Origin: Comamonadaceae bacterium
GTDB taxonomy: Bacteria > Pseudomonadota > Gammaproteobacteria > Burkholderiales > Burkholderiaceae_C
DNA length: 64,000 bases
Direction of reading: 5' to 3'
NCBI GenBank assembly: GCA_013297875.1
Contig: JAAFIW010000003.1
Location: 1 to 64,000, forward strand
A program made the translations under genes and the position numbers. Below, piece by piece: positions 37,320-49,661 of the stretch (its first letter is position 1; every line of letters begins with the position of its first letter). The notes under the pieces are model-generated. The model was not told the origin of the DNA. It worked only from the letters and a program-made list of their open reading frames with translations, and did no database searches.

Positions 37320-39143
37320 ATGTTTAAACCCACCGCCCTTGTTGCCTCGCTCGCTGCCTGCTCGGCCTTGCTGGCACCCCATGGCCCCGCACAGGCCCAG
37401 TCCACCACCGAGTCGGTGCAAGGCTTGATCGTGCAGCTCAAGCCGTCTGCGACACAGGTGCCGCAAAGTGCTGGCGAGGTCGGCCGCGAGCAGTTGCGCC
37501 AACGCAATCGCGAGCGCATCACCGCCGTGGCGCAAGACGCCGGGCTGGGCCTTGAACGGCACAGTGAAATCAACACGCAGCACCACCTGATGCGCCTGAG
37601 CGCACCACTGCAGGGCGAGGCCTTGCAGGCGGCCATGCGGCGCCTGGCGCAAAACCCGCAGGTGCAATCGGTGGAGCCCGATGTGCGCTTCAAGCGCCAG
37701 GCCGTGCCCAACGACACCAGCTACGGCACGCAATGGCACCTTCAAAGCTCCACGCTGTTTCCCAGCGCCCTGAATGCCACCACCGCATGGGACATCACCA
37801 CTGGCAACCCGGTGGTGGTGGCCGTGATGGACACCGGCGTGCGTTACACCCACCCCGACCTGGCGGGTCGCCTGCTGCCGGGCTACGACATGATCAGCGA
37901 GGTGGAATATGCCAACGACGGCAATGGCCGCGATGCCGATGCCAGCGACCCCGGCGACTGGGTCACCAGCAGCGACATTCAGCGTAACCGGGCCTTGTTT
38001 GGCGGCTGCTCGGTAGAAAGCAGCTCCTGGCACGGTACCTTTATTGCCGGGCAGATTGCGGCGGCCACCAACAATGCGCTGGGCGTGTCCGGGCTGAACT
38101 GGAATGGTCGCATTCTGCCGATGCGCATCTCGGGCAAATGCGGTGCGCTGCTCAGCGATATTCTGGACGGCATGCGCTGGGCTGCCGGTCTGCAGGTGGT
38201 TGGCCTGCCGCAAAACCCCAACCCGGCGCGCATCATCAACCTGAGCTTTGGCGGCAGCAGCGCTTGCACGTCCAGCTACCAGAGCGTGATTGACGAAGTC
38301 ACGGCAGCTGGTGTGTTGGTGGTGGTGGCGGCGGGCAACGAAAGCGGGCCGCTGACCCGCCCGGCCGATTGCAACAATGTGCTGGCCGTGGGCGCGGTGC
38401 AGCAAAACGGCCTGAAAGCCAGTTACTCCAACGTCGGCTCGGCCATGGGCATCATGGCCCCAGGCGGCAGCGGTTCCATTGCCTTGTTTTCCACCGACAA
38501 CACTGGCACCCAGGGGCCGGTGAGTGACAGCTACGGCACCAAGTCGGGCACCAGTTTTTCAGCCCCGCTGGCCGCTGGTGTGGCCGCGCTGATGCTCTCG
38601 GTCAACGCCACCCTCACACCCGCGCAGCTAATAGCCTTGATGCGAGAAACCGCGCGTCCCCATGTGAGCGTGACGGGTTTTCCTACTTGCGTGGCCAGCG
38701 GCAGCGGCGTGTGCAATTGCAACACCGCCACCTGCGGACCGGGCTTGCTGGATGCGCAAAAGGCCGTGTCCCGCGCTGCCACAAGTGCTGCGCCTGCTCC
38801 AACGCCTGCACCGGCTCCAGCACCCACTCCAACGCCTGCACCGGCTCCCGCGCCCACACCCGCTCCAGCCCCCGCACCGGCCCCTGCTCCCGCTCCCGCT
38901 CCAACGCCTGCACCCGCGCCTTCGCCAACCCCGGCTCCCGCGCCAATCCCGGCACCTGCACCGACGCCACCCGCTCCCGCCCCTATTGCCATTCCGGTTC
39001 CGGCACCCGCTCCGGTGGCTGCACCCGCGCCCACTGCAGCACCCGCTGCGGCACCGTCATCAGGCGGCGGAGGTGGCTCCATGGGTGGCGTCTGGGGCGG
39101 TTTGTTGTGGCTGCTGGCCGCGCTGGCCTGGCGACGGCGCTAA
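37320..39143 (+). CDS. S8 subtilisin-like protease with Pro-rich linker and GlyGly-CTERM-like tail (607 aa)
   Basis: Secreted serine protease. It has a signal peptide ending PAQAQS, a propeptide, and the triad Asp near 170 (VAVMDTGVRYTHPDL), His near 237 (SWHGTFIAG) and Ser near 410 (GTSFSAPLAAGVAAL). From about residue 494 a roughly 80-residue linker of APAPTP repeats follows. The chain ends SSGGGGGSMGGVWGG, a hydrophobic helix LLWLLAALA and WRRR. That Gly-rich/helix/Arg pattern is what GlyGly-CTERM substrates of rhombosortase show. No rhombosortase is encoded in the window. The start ATG has no strong Shine-Dalgarno. Confidence 0.9.
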   Translation: MFKPTALVASLAACSALLAPHGPAQAQSTTESVQGLIVQLKPSATQVPQSAGEVGREQLRQRNRERITAVAQDAGLGLERHSEINTQHHLMRLSAPLQGEALQAAMRRLAQNPQVQSVEPDVRFKRQAVPNDTSYGTQWHLQSSTLFPSALNATTAWDITTGNPVVVAVMDTGVRYTHPDLAGRLLPGYDMISEVEYANDGNGRDADASDPGDWVTSSDIQRNRALFGGCSVESSSWHGTFIAGQIAAATNNALGVSGLNWNGRILPMRISGKCGALLSDILDGMRWAAGLQVVGLPQNPNPARIINLSFGGSSACTSSYQSVIDEVTAAGVLVVVAAGNESGPLTRPADCNNVLAVGAVQQNGLKASYSNVGSAMGIMAPGGSGSIALFSTDNTGTQGPVSDSYGTKSGTSFSAPLAAGVAALMLSVNATLTPAQLIALMRETARPHVSVTGFPTCVASGSGVCNCNTATCGPGLLDAQKAVSRAATSAAPAPTPAPAPAPTPTPAPAPAPTPAPAPAPAPAPAPAPTPAPAPSPTPAPAPIPAPAPTPPAPAPIAIPVPAPAPVAAPAPTAAPAAAPSSGGGGGSMGGVWGGLLWLLAALAWRRR

Positions 39144-39201
39144 CGCCTCGCCTCAAGGCCCTTTTCAAGCCAAACTGGCGTCACGCCCAGGTCGAAAGCG
39201 C

Positions 39202-39783
39202 TCAGGCAGCTATCAATTGAGGAGCATTCTGGGTGCTGATGACGCGCTGGGCACAGTCCATGAAGTGCGCCAGCGGTGGCGTGGGCAGGCCGGGGGACTT
39301 GGCCAGATCGTCCCAGATGCGCAAGCGCACGGCCGCACGCGCGTGGGCTTGGGCGATGAAGCTACTCGCTTGTGCCGGGCTGTACACACCACCTTGCAGC
39401 GCCAGCGAGCGCTGTGAATCAGCCGACAGCTTTTTCAGATAGGTCGCGTCGGTGGCACACAGGTAGCGCTTGGCGTCTACGTGCAAGGCAATGGCTTGCA
39501 AAACGGGTGCCTCAAACAGGCCGCGCAAGGCCGTTACGGCCCGGTGCTGGTGGGCATCGTCTACACCGCGCAGGCTGGGGGTGTCGCCCAAGCTGTGCAG
39601 CAAATGGCCCAGGTCATGCAGCAGGGCGGCAGTGATCAGGGCATCGTCTTCGCCCGCCTGCTCGGCCAGGCAAGCGGTTTGCAGCGCATGCTCCAGCTGG
39701 GTGACACGCTCGCCGCTGTATTGTTCGCCGCCGCGCTGGGCGAACAACTGCTCGATGTCTTGCAAGGAAGTGATCGGTGTCAT
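39202..39783 (-). CDS. PhnZ-like HD-domain phosphonate oxygenase candidate (193 aa)
   Basis: HD-domain protein of the kind found in phosphonate operons. The N-terminus reads YSGERVTQLEHALQ, matching the Tyr and Glu that gate substrate in the diiron oxygenase PhnZ. Metal ligands are His of LEHAL, LLHDLGH, His of HQHRAV and the late Asp of IWDD. HVDAKRYLC, YLKKLS and ALQGG also match PhnZ landmarks. It is encoded 4 bases after the phnY-like stop. PhnZ normally needs the hydroxylase PhnY* as partner; none is seen here, so the substrate may be a hydroxyphosphonate taken up directly. Confidence 0.8.
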   Translation of the reverse strand: MTPITSLQDIEQLFAQRGGEQYSGERVTQLEHALQTACLAEQAGEDDALITAALLHDLGHLLHSLGDTPSLRGVDDAHQHRAVTALRGLFEAPVLQAIALHVDAKRYLCATDATYLKKLSADSQRSLALQGGVYSPAQASSFIAQAHARAAVRLRIWDDLAKSPGLPTPPLAHFMDCAQRVISTQNAPQLIAA

Positions 39784-39787
39784 AGTT

Positions 39788-43492
<3,705 letters not shown>

Positions 43493-43557
43493 GGTGAGTC
43501 CGATGAATGGGTAAAGGTGAATTGTCGACAGTTTGCACTAAACAATCGATTTTGTAA

Positions 43558-43573
43558 AACGGTATATACCGTT
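43558..43573. promoter_or_regulatory. Perfect 16-bp palindrome, likely PhnR operator
   Basis: AACGGTATATACCGTT lies 65 bases upstream of the regulator start and 100 bases before the phnS start. A GGTATATACC core fits the short palindromes bound by GntR/FCD dimers. Its position allows control of both directions. Confidence 0.72.
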
Positions 43574-43673
43574 ATTTTTGGTTTTTTTTCACGCAATTCC
43601 AGCGGAAAGTCATCAGAGCGTCACTGACGACGCCCACGATGGCGCGTTTCGTATCAACCGGACGGAGTCGAAC

Positions 43674-44723
43674 ATGCGCTTTCTCAAACCCCTGAAAACC
43701 CTGGCACTGCTTGGTGCGCTGGCTGTGGCTGGTAGTTTCACCAGCATGGCGATGGCCCAGAAAACCCAGCTGCTGGTCTACACCGCGCTGGAGACCGACC
43801 AGCTCAAGGCCTATCAGGAAGCCTTCAACAAGGTTGAGCCCAATATCGATATCAAGTGGGTGCGCGACTCCACCGGCGTGATCACCGCCAAGCTCTTGGC
43901 CGAGGCCAACAACCCGCAGGCCGATGTGGTGATGGGCGTGGCCGCTTCCAGCCTGGCGCTGATGGACAGCAAGAGCATGCTGGAGCCTTATGCCCCGCTG
44001 AACCTGGACGCGATCATGATGAAGTACCGCGATCCCAAGAAAGTGCCTGCTTGGTTCGGTATGGACGTGTGGGGTGCCACCATCTGCTTCAACACCGTGG
44101 AAGCGCAGAAGAAAAACATTCCCAAGCCCGAGACCTGGAAAGACCTGACCAAGCCCGTCTACAAGGGCCAAGTGGTCATGCCCAACCCGGCCTCCAGCGG
44201 CACCGGCTTCTTTGACGTGACGGCCTGGCTGACCTTGTGGGGCGACAACAACGGCACCGGTGGCGGCTGGAAGTACATGGATGCCCTGCACGAAAACATC
44301 GGCCAATACACCCACAGCGGCTCCAAGCCTTGCAACATGGCCGCCGCTGGCGAATACGTGGTGGGCATTTCGTTTGAATACCGTGCCAACGCCAACAAGG
44401 CCAAGGGCGCGCCGATTGACCTGGTGTTCCCCAAAGAAGGCCTGGGCTGGGACCTGGAAGCCTTTGCCATCCACAAGGGCACCAAAAACCTGGCCGCGGC
44501 CAAGAAACTGGCCGACTGGGCCAGCAGCAAAGACGCGATGATCATGTACGGTAAAAACTTCGCCATCACCGCCCAGCCTGGCGTGGCCGCGCCGCTGCCC
44601 AACATTCCTGCCGACTACGAATCGCGCTTGGTGAAAATGGACTTCGCCACCGTCGCAGCGGGCCGCGAACGCGTGCTGGCTGAATGGACGAAGCGCTACA
44701 ACGGCAAGAGCGAAAAGCGCTGA
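43674..44723 (+). CDS. phnS: Phosphonate (2-aminoethylphosphonate-type) ABC binding protein (349 aa)
   Basis: Periplasmic binding protein with signal peptide ending SMAMAQ. The mature start TQLLVYTALETDQLKAYQEAF is typical of the iron/2-AEP binding group, and PNPASSGTGFFDVTAWL marks the phosphate-binding loop. It is separated by 7 bases from the ATPase. With phnR, phnA and phnY beside it, a 2-aminoethylphosphonate or related phosphonate ligand is far likelier than iron. Confidence 0.88.
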   Translation: MRFLKPLKTLALLGALAVAGSFTSMAMAQKTQLLVYTALETDQLKAYQEAFNKVEPNIDIKWVRDSTGVITAKLLAEANNPQADVVMGVAASSLALMDSKSMLEPYAPLNLDAIMMKYRDPKKVPAWFGMDVWGATICFNTVEAQKKNIPKPETWKDLTKPVYKGQVVMPNPASSGTGFFDVTAWLTLWGDNNGTGGGWKYMDALHENIGQYTHSGSKPCNMAAAGEYVVGISFEYRANANKAKGAPIDLVFPKEGLGWDLEAFAIHKGTKNLAAAKKLADWASSKDAMIMYGKNFAITAQPGVAAPLPNIPADYESRLVKMDFATVAAGRERVLAEWTKRYNGKSEKR

Positions 44724-44730
44724 ACCGCGG

Positions 44731-45771
44731 ATGACCGCAAGCCTCGCGCTGGACCTGCGGCAGGTCAGCAAGTCGTTTGGCAGCTTCACCGCGCTCAAAT
44801 CCATCGACTTGCAGATCGCCACCGGCGAGTTGGTGTGTTTTCTGGGCCCCTCGGGCTGCGGCAAAACCACTTTGCTGCGCATCATTGCCGGGCTGGAGCC
44901 CCAGACCTCGGGCAGCATTTTTCAAAACCAGCGCGACATCTCGCACCTGCCGCCTGCGCAGCGCGACTACGGCATCGTGTTTCAAAGCTACGCGCTGTTT
45001 CCCAACCTCACGGTGGCCGACAACGTGGCCTATGGTTTGGTGAACCGCAAAGCGCAGCGCGAGGCGATTGCACAACGCGTCACGGAACTGTTGGCATTAG
45101 TGGGTTTGCCAGGCAGCCAGGCCAAATACCCTGCTCAACTGTCTGGCGGCCAGCAGCAGCGCATTGCGTTGGCCCGCGCGCTGGCCACGTCACCCGGCTT
45201 GCTATTACTGGACGAGCCTTTGTCGGCGCTGGACGCGGTGGTGCGCGTTCGGCTGCGCCAGGAAATTCGTGAGCTGCAAAAGCGCCTGGGCGTGACCACC
45301 ATCCTGGTCACCCACGACCAGGAAGAAGCCCTGAGCATGGCCGACCGCATTGTGGTGATGAACCACGGCGTGATCGAGCAGGTCGGCACGCCGTTGCAGA
45401 TTTACCGCGAGCCCGCCAGCGCTTTTGTGGCCGATTTTGTGGGTGCGGTGAACGTGCTGCCCGCTCGGGTGCAGGGTGGGCAGTTGCAGCTGGGGCAGTT
45501 CAGCCTGCCACAAGCGGGGGCGGATCGTCACACCCAGGCCTATCTGCGGCCTGAAGACGTGGTGCTGGCGTCTGGTGACGACTTCGCGTTTGACGCCGCG
45601 GTGGAAAAAATCGAGTTCCTGGGCGCCCACTGCCACGTGCACGTGCGCAGCGCCGCACTGCCCGAGGCGCTGCGCATCAGCCTGGGGTTCAACGCACTGG
45701 GGCAACACGCAGTCGCGGTCGGCAGCAGCCTGCGGCTGCAACTGCTGGTTGATCGCGTTCGGGTGTTTTGA
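44731..45771 (+). CDS. phnT: Phosphonate ABC importer ATPase (346 aa)
   Basis: ATPase with Walker A GPSGCGKTTLL, Q-loop VFQSYALFPNLTV, signature LSGGQQQRIALARA, Walker B LLLDEPLSALD, H-loop VTHDQEEA and a TOBE tail (AYLRPEDVVL). A strong AGCG context but only a weak ribosome-binding site precedes the ATG, so coupling to phnS is likely. Confidence 0.92.
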   Translation: MTASLALDLRQVSKSFGSFTALKSIDLQIATGELVCFLGPSGCGKTTLLRIIAGLEPQTSGSIFQNQRDISHLPPAQRDYGIVFQSYALFPNLTVADNVAYGLVNRKAQREAIAQRVTELLALVGLPGSQAKYPAQLSGGQQQRIALARALATSPGLLLLDEPLSALDAVVRVRLRQEIRELQKRLGVTTILVTHDQEEALSMADRIVVMNHGVIEQVGTPLQIYREPASAFVADFVGAVNVLPARVQGGQLQLGQFSLPQAGADRHTQAYLRPEDVVLASGDDFAFDAAVEKIEFLGAHCHVHVRSAALPEALRISLGFNALGQHAVAVGSSLRLQLLVDRVRVF

Positions 45772-45808
45772 TGCTGGGTACACGCCTGATTCGCCAACCG
45801 CCTGGGCA

Positions 45809-45906
45809 CGTCATTCCCGCGCAGGCGGGAATCCAGGCGCGAGGTCTGTGCGGCGAGCAAGGCGTTGGGCATGCGAATGTGGATTCCCGCCTACGCGGGA
45901 ATGACG
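45809..45906. repeat. GGATTCCCGCCTGCGCGGG palindromic repeat, copy 2
   Basis: Arms at 45809-45835 and 45880-45906 are complementary except one base (CTACGCGGG in the right arm). It lies between the phosphonate ATPase and permease genes, inside the operon. Confidence 0.88.
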
Positions 45907-45926
45907 AATTTGTGCGCCGGTGAAGC

Positions 45927-47600
45927 ATGCAGCCGCACAAGCCAAATCTGCCACTCGCCCAGGTATTACTTGCTGGAGCAGCTATATTTTTAGTAGCGTT
46001 TCTGGCCTGGCCCCTGCTCGCCATCCTGCAACGCGCGCTGGCCGACAACGATGGTCGTTTCGTGGGCCTGGCCAACTTCATCGCTTACGCGCAAACCCCG
46101 GCGCTGCTCAATAGTCTGTTCAACAGCGCATGGGTGGCGGCGTTGGTCACGGCCGTCACCGTGCCGCTGGCCTTTGCCTTTGCGTTTGCGCTCACCCGCA
46201 GCTGCATGCCCTTCAAAAACCTGTTTCGCGGCATCAGCCTGATTCCCCTGCTCGCGCCCTCGCTGCTGGCCGCGATCTCGCTGATCTACTGGTTTGGCAA
46301 CCAGGGTGTGTTGAAAAGCTGGATGCAGGCCGTCGGCATCACACAAATTTACGGCGCACCCGGCATCGTGTTGGCGCAGTGCTTTGCGGTGTTTCCCCAT
46401 GTGCTGATGATTCTGGTGACCGCGCTCAGCCTGGCCGACGCGCGCCTGTACGAGGCGGCCGAGGCACTGGGCACCAGCGCACGGCGCAAGTTTTTCACCA
46501 TCACCCTGCCCGGCGCGCAATACGGCCTGATCTCCGCCGCCATGGTCTGCTTCACCCTGGTCATTACCGACTTTGGCATTCCCAAAGTCATTGGCGGCAA
46601 CTTCAACGTGCTGGCCACCGACGTGTTCAAGCTGGTGATTGGCCAGCAAGACTTTGCGCGCGGCGCAGTGGTGGCGATTTTTCTGCTGGCCCCGGCCGTG
46701 CTGAACTTTGCCGTAGACCGCCACGTGAGCCGCCACCAGGCCGCCATGCTGGGTGCCCGCGCCGTGCCGCTGCAAGCCCAGCCCTCGCGCGGGCGCGATG
46801 CGATCTGCACCGCTTTTTGTAGCGTGATCGCCCTGCTGATGCTGGCGATGTTGGGCATGGCGGTGTTTGCCTCTCTGGCCACGCTGTGGCCCTACAACCT
46901 GTCGCCCAGCCTGCGCCACTACTCGATGGGCCTGGTGGACGCGGAGGTGGGCAGCGGCTTCATCAACAGCCTGACGATGGCTGCGGGCACCGCGCTGCTG
47001 GGCACAGCGTTGGTGTTTGGGTCGGCCTACCTGGTGGAAAAAACCAAAGGCCTGCAAGCCTTGCGTGGCACCGTAAAGCTGCTGGCCATGTTGCCCATGG
47101 CCGTGCCTGGCCTGGTGTTGGGCCTGGGCTACATCTTCTTTTTCAACCACCCGGCCAACCCGCTGGGCGGTCTGTACCACACCATGGCTTTGCTGGTGGT
47201 GTGCAGCGTGGTGCATTTTTTCACCACCGGCTACCTGACCGCCGTCACCGCGCTCAAGGCGCTGGACCCGGAGCTTGAAACCGTGGGCGAGTCGCTGAAG
47301 GTACCGTTTTACAAGACCTTCTGGCGCGTGACGCTGCCCATGTGCGCCCCTGCCCTGATTGACATGGCGCGCTACTTCTTCATCAACGCCATGACCACGA
47401 TTTCAGCCGTGGTGTTTCTTTATTCGCCCGAAACCAAGGTCGCCTCCATTGCGATTTTGAATCTCGATGAAGCCGGCGAAATGGGCGCCGCGGCTGCCAT
47501 GGCCGTGCTGATCACGGTGGCCTGCGCGCTGGCCACCGGGCTGTTTATGCTGCTGGGCGCGTGGGTGAACCGACGCACCCAGGCGTGGCGTTTGGGTTGA
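45927..47600 (+). CDS. phnU: Fused two-domain phosphonate ABC permease (557 aa)
   Basis: A double-length permease with about twelve helices. Each half has its own coupling motif: YEAAEALGTSARRKFFTITLP near residues 174-193 and TVGESLKVPFYKTFWRVTLP near 451-470. This fused form is known for the PhnU2 type of 2-AEP importer and for FbpB-like permeases. Residues about 5-24 (KPNLPLAQVLLAGAAIFLVA), i.e. the start of the first membrane helix, are encoded by a short interspersed repeat at 45941-45998. The true start may lie elsewhere, but no other ATG leaves a complete first helix. Confidence 0.9.
   Translation: MQPHKPNLPLAQVLLAGAAIFLVAFLAWPLLAILQRALADNDGRFVGLANFIAYAQTPALLNSLFNSAWVAALVTAVTVPLAFAFAFALTRSCMPFKNLFRGISLIPLLAPSLLAAISLIYWFGNQGVLKSWMQAVGITQIYGAPGIVLAQCFAVFPHVLMILVTALSLADARLYEAAEALGTSARRKFFTITLPGAQYGLISAAMVCFTLVITDFGIPKVIGGNFNVLATDVFKLVIGQQDFARGAVVAIFLLAPAVLNFAVDRHVSRHQAAMLGARAVPLQAQPSRGRDAICTAFCSVIALLMLAMLGMAVFASLATLWPYNLSPSLRHYSMGLVDAEVGSGFINSLTMAAGTALLGTALVFGSAYLVEKTKGLQALRGTVKLLAMLPMAVPGLVLGLGYIFFFNHPANPLGGLYHTMALLVVCSVVHFFTTGYLTAVTALKALDPELETVGESLKVPFYKTFWRVTLPMCAPALIDMARYFFINAMTTISAVVFLYSPETKVASIAILNLDEAGEMGAAAAMAVLITVACALATGLFMLLGAWVNRRTQAWRLG
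45941..45998. repeat. Short interspersed repeat at the 5' end of phnU
   Basis: GCCAAATCTGCCACTCGCCC then AGGTATTACTTGCTGGAGCA and GCTATATTTTTAGTAGCG: among the most complete members in the window, here encoding the first helix of the permease. Confidence 0.82.
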
Positions 47601-47639
47601 CCGGGTAGCAGGTCTGGCGCAAGCGTTAGAGTCACCGGC

Positions 47640-48236
47640 ATGCATCACCACACCATTTTTGACACGCCCGTCGTCAACACCCTGCTGCGCTGGGGCTCTC
47701 TGGTCTACCTGAAATTGTCGGGCTGGCGTGTCGAAGGTGTATTGCCCGAGCAGGCCCACAAATGCGTGCTCATCGCCGCGCCCCACACCAGCAACTGGGA
47801 CTTGCCGTTCACCCTGATGACCGCCTTTGTGTTGCGGCTGAACATTTACTGGATGGGCAAAGCCTCGCTGTTCAAACTGCCCTTTGGCCCGGTGATGCGC
47901 TGGCTGGGCGGCATCGCTGTGGATCGCGAGCGCGCCAACAACCTGGTGACATCGTCTGCGCTGGCCATTCTGGCGGTCAATGGCCCGGTGCAACTGGTGG
48001 TGCCGCCTGAGGGCACGCGGGGCAAAGTGCGCGAGTGGAAAACCGGCTTTTATTACATCGCCGCCACCGCCCAGGTGCCCATCGTGATGGCCTATGTGGA
48101 CTACAGCACGAAACGCGCCGGCCTGGGCCCGCTGTTCACGCCCACTGGCAACATTGAAAGAGACATGCTCACCATCAAGGCGTTTTATGCGCCCATCAAG
48201 GGCAAAAACGCGCAGCAGTTTGATGCCGGGACGTGA
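47640..48236 (+). CDS. PlsC-like 1-acyl-glycerol-3-phosphate acyltransferase (198 aa)
   Basis: Lysophospholipid acyltransferase fold: catalytic HTSNWD (His-x4-Asp) near residue 48, then WMGKASLFKLPFG, GGIAVDRER and PPEGTRGKVREWKTGFY. It lacks long N-terminal membrane helices and is shorter than canonical PlsC, like the small LPLAT proteins of unknown acyl acceptor. It is 39 bases after the permease gene on the same strand, but function suggests an independent unit. Confidence 0.85.
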   Translation: MHHHTIFDTPVVNTLLRWGSLVYLKLSGWRVEGVLPEQAHKCVLIAAPHTSNWDLPFTLMTAFVLRLNIYWMGKASLFKLPFGPVMRWLGGIAVDRERANNLVTSSALAILAVNGPVQLVVPPEGTRGKVREWKTGFYYIAATAQVPIVMAYVDYSTKRAGLGPLFTPTGNIERDMLTIKAFYAPIKGKNAQQFDAGT

Positions 48237-48249
48237 GGCCATTTTTAGT

Positions 48250-48310
48250 TAAAACCTCCTCCAGCCCATACAAAATATGCTCAATCAGCTACCGTTTTTG
48301 TAGCAAGCGG
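48250..48310. repeat. Short interspersed repeat
   Basis: CAGCCCATACAAAATATGC then TCAATCAGCTACCGTTTTTG and TAGCAAG. A family member in the spacer between convergent genes. Confidence 0.78.
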
Positions 48311-48341
48311 TCAACTGCTGTGTCTGGGTTCAACAGCCGAA

Positions 48342-48391
48342 AAAAAGCCCGCCCCATGCAGATGGATTCATCCACACAGGGCGGGCTCACA
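48342..48391 (-). terminator. Terminator at the end of the RNA-repair island
   Basis: Read on the minus strand, AGCCCGCCC pairs with GGGCGGGCT across a 32-base apical part that holds its own small hairpin (GGAT/ATCC). Seven T follow. It lies 25 bases after the last minus-strand frame of the RNA-ligase gene group. Confidence 0.78.
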
Positions 48392-48416
48392 CAAGCGCCG
48401 CGCAAGGCAACGCGAT

Positions 48417-48617
48417 TCACCGCAGCTTCACCAGCCCGTTGAGCACCTGATCCAGGCCGCCGAACACCGAGATCTTGTCGATGCGCTCGGCCACGCGTTC
48501 CAGGGTTTCCAGCTCTTTCAGGCGCAGCGCCACTGGGTTGTCTTCAGCAGCGAACGGGTCGCTGCGGCACCGGGCTTTTGGGTCAAGCCGCAGCATGGTT
48601 TGGGCACCAAAGATCAA
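48417..48617 (-). pseudogene. 3' remnant of an apparent SPFH/stomatin-type gene
   Basis: A 59-66 codon frame ends in NPVALRLKELETLERVAERI and VFGGLDQVLNGLVKLR. Such a helix followed by a short hydrophobic end resembles the C-terminus of band-7/SPFH proteins, and there is no N-terminal part. It starts at or over the stop of the RNA-ligase gene and is followed by a proper terminator. This suggests the rest of the gene was lost and the tail kept. A real small protein starting at ATG 48596 is the alternative. Confidence 0.42.
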
Positions 48618-49555
48618 TCCTTGTAGTTCAAATTGATAACCTTGAACGACCAGGTTTGATCCACAGCTCGAATCACAACGCCTTCTGCGTGCTTGCCATT
48701 TGCATAGCGAATGGCAGCGAGATGTCGCAGTTCATCGGCAGAGTGCGGGCGCTGCTCGCAGGGAATTGCCGTGGCGATTGGCAGACTCACACGGCAAAAG
48801 TCCGCGGCGCTTTGGCGGATCCATCGACCCTGCGTGTCGCGTTCAAACAAGCCAAACATGCGCACATCAACTTCCGACAAGCCCATTGGGTTGCCTTGCA
48901 CGCCCGGCCCCACCACCTCAAACTGCACCGCGGTGCCGATCGGCATGCCTTCCAGTTGGTACTTTCTAGCCGCCCGCCAGTAGACGTTGCCCGCTCCGCT
49001 GATGGTGTGTTCCCGCAGTTCCCAGTTGCGGCTTGCAACATGCAAACCATCTTCTGTTACCCACGCGGTGCCACTTGATCCGTCGGCTTTTTCCGTGACG
49101 TAGAAGGGTTTTGATGCCATCAAGAGTTCAAAGTCAACCGTCTGGAAATTGGGCTCGTCGGTTTTGGGCAGGAACGATGGGAAAGCGCCCAGCATTTCGC
49201 CGCCCAAACCGGCGGGTACGGGCTTCTCGTACTTCACGACGCCCAACGAGTCGGTCAAATCGCTACCTGGCTCCCTGTCAGGAGCGCCTGGCACGATCAG
49301 GCATTCGCTGGGCACGCCCTTGAATCGGGCCATGCGAACGCGCCATTTGTGCTTTTCCATAAAAGCCCACCGCGCATCGGGCGGCAGCAGCGCATCTTGC
49401 AGAAACACTGTTACCGCTTGACCGGGCAAAACGTCTTTGCCCACCACGCCAGCCCACTTGCCTGCATCAGCGCAATCGACCAATGCGGCCTGAATAAAGT
49501 CAGCACCGGCTATGGATTTGATTTCAAGTATTTTTCCAACAACAGCCAGTTTCAT
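48614..49555 (-). CDS. DraRnl-type ATP-dependent RNA ligase (313 aa)
   Basis: RNA ligase of the Deinococcus Rnl (Rnl5) class, which seals nicks in RNA with a 5' phosphate. An N-terminal OB-like domain (MKLAVVGKILEIKSIAGADF, VTVFLQDALLPPDARWAFME) precedes the nucleotidyltransferase domain. The latter has the adenylation motif EKADGSSGTAW (Lys near 154), VQFEVVGPGVQGNPMG and the end motif EGVVIRAVDQTWSFKVIN. Two ATGs are adjacent; 49555 is chosen because GGAGG is 5 bases upstream of it and only 2 from the other. It sits beside RtcB, which joins the complementary class of RNA ends. Confidence 0.88.
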   Translation of the reverse strand: MKLAVVGKILEIKSIAGADFIQAALVDCADAGKWAGVVGKDVLPGQAVTVFLQDALLPPDARWAFMEKHKWRVRMARFKGVPSECLIVPGAPDREPGSDLTDSLGVVKYEKPVPAGLGGEMLGAFPSFLPKTDEPNFQTVDFELLMASKPFYVTEKADGSSGTAWVTEDGLHVASRNWELREHTISGAGNVYWRAARKYQLEGMPIGTAVQFEVVGPGVQGNPMGLSEVDVRMFGLFERDTQGRWIRQSAADFCRVSLPIATAIPCEQRPHSADELRHLAAIRYANGKHAEGVVIRAVDQTWSFKVINLNYKD

Positions 49556-49599
49556 CATTTCCTCCAATTGAAAAACAATTTGGCGATGCATTTCACAGC

Positions 49600-49661
49600 C
49601 AAAAGTGCCACCCGCCCAGGTAAAACCTGCTCAAGCAGCTACGGTTTTGATAGTGAAACAC
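49600..49661. repeat. Short interspersed repeat between rtcB and RNA ligase
   Basis: GCCAAAAGTGCCACCCGCCC then AGGTAAAACCTGCTCAAGCA and GCTACGGTTTTGATAGTGAA: a near-complete family member, ending at the rtcB stop. Confidence 0.82.

Noticed and set aside
38800-39020. Short-period direct repeat that could be taken for a CRISPR or tandem array
   Set aside because: It is the codon-level repeat of the Ala-Pro linker in the protease, with no spacer/repeat alternation.
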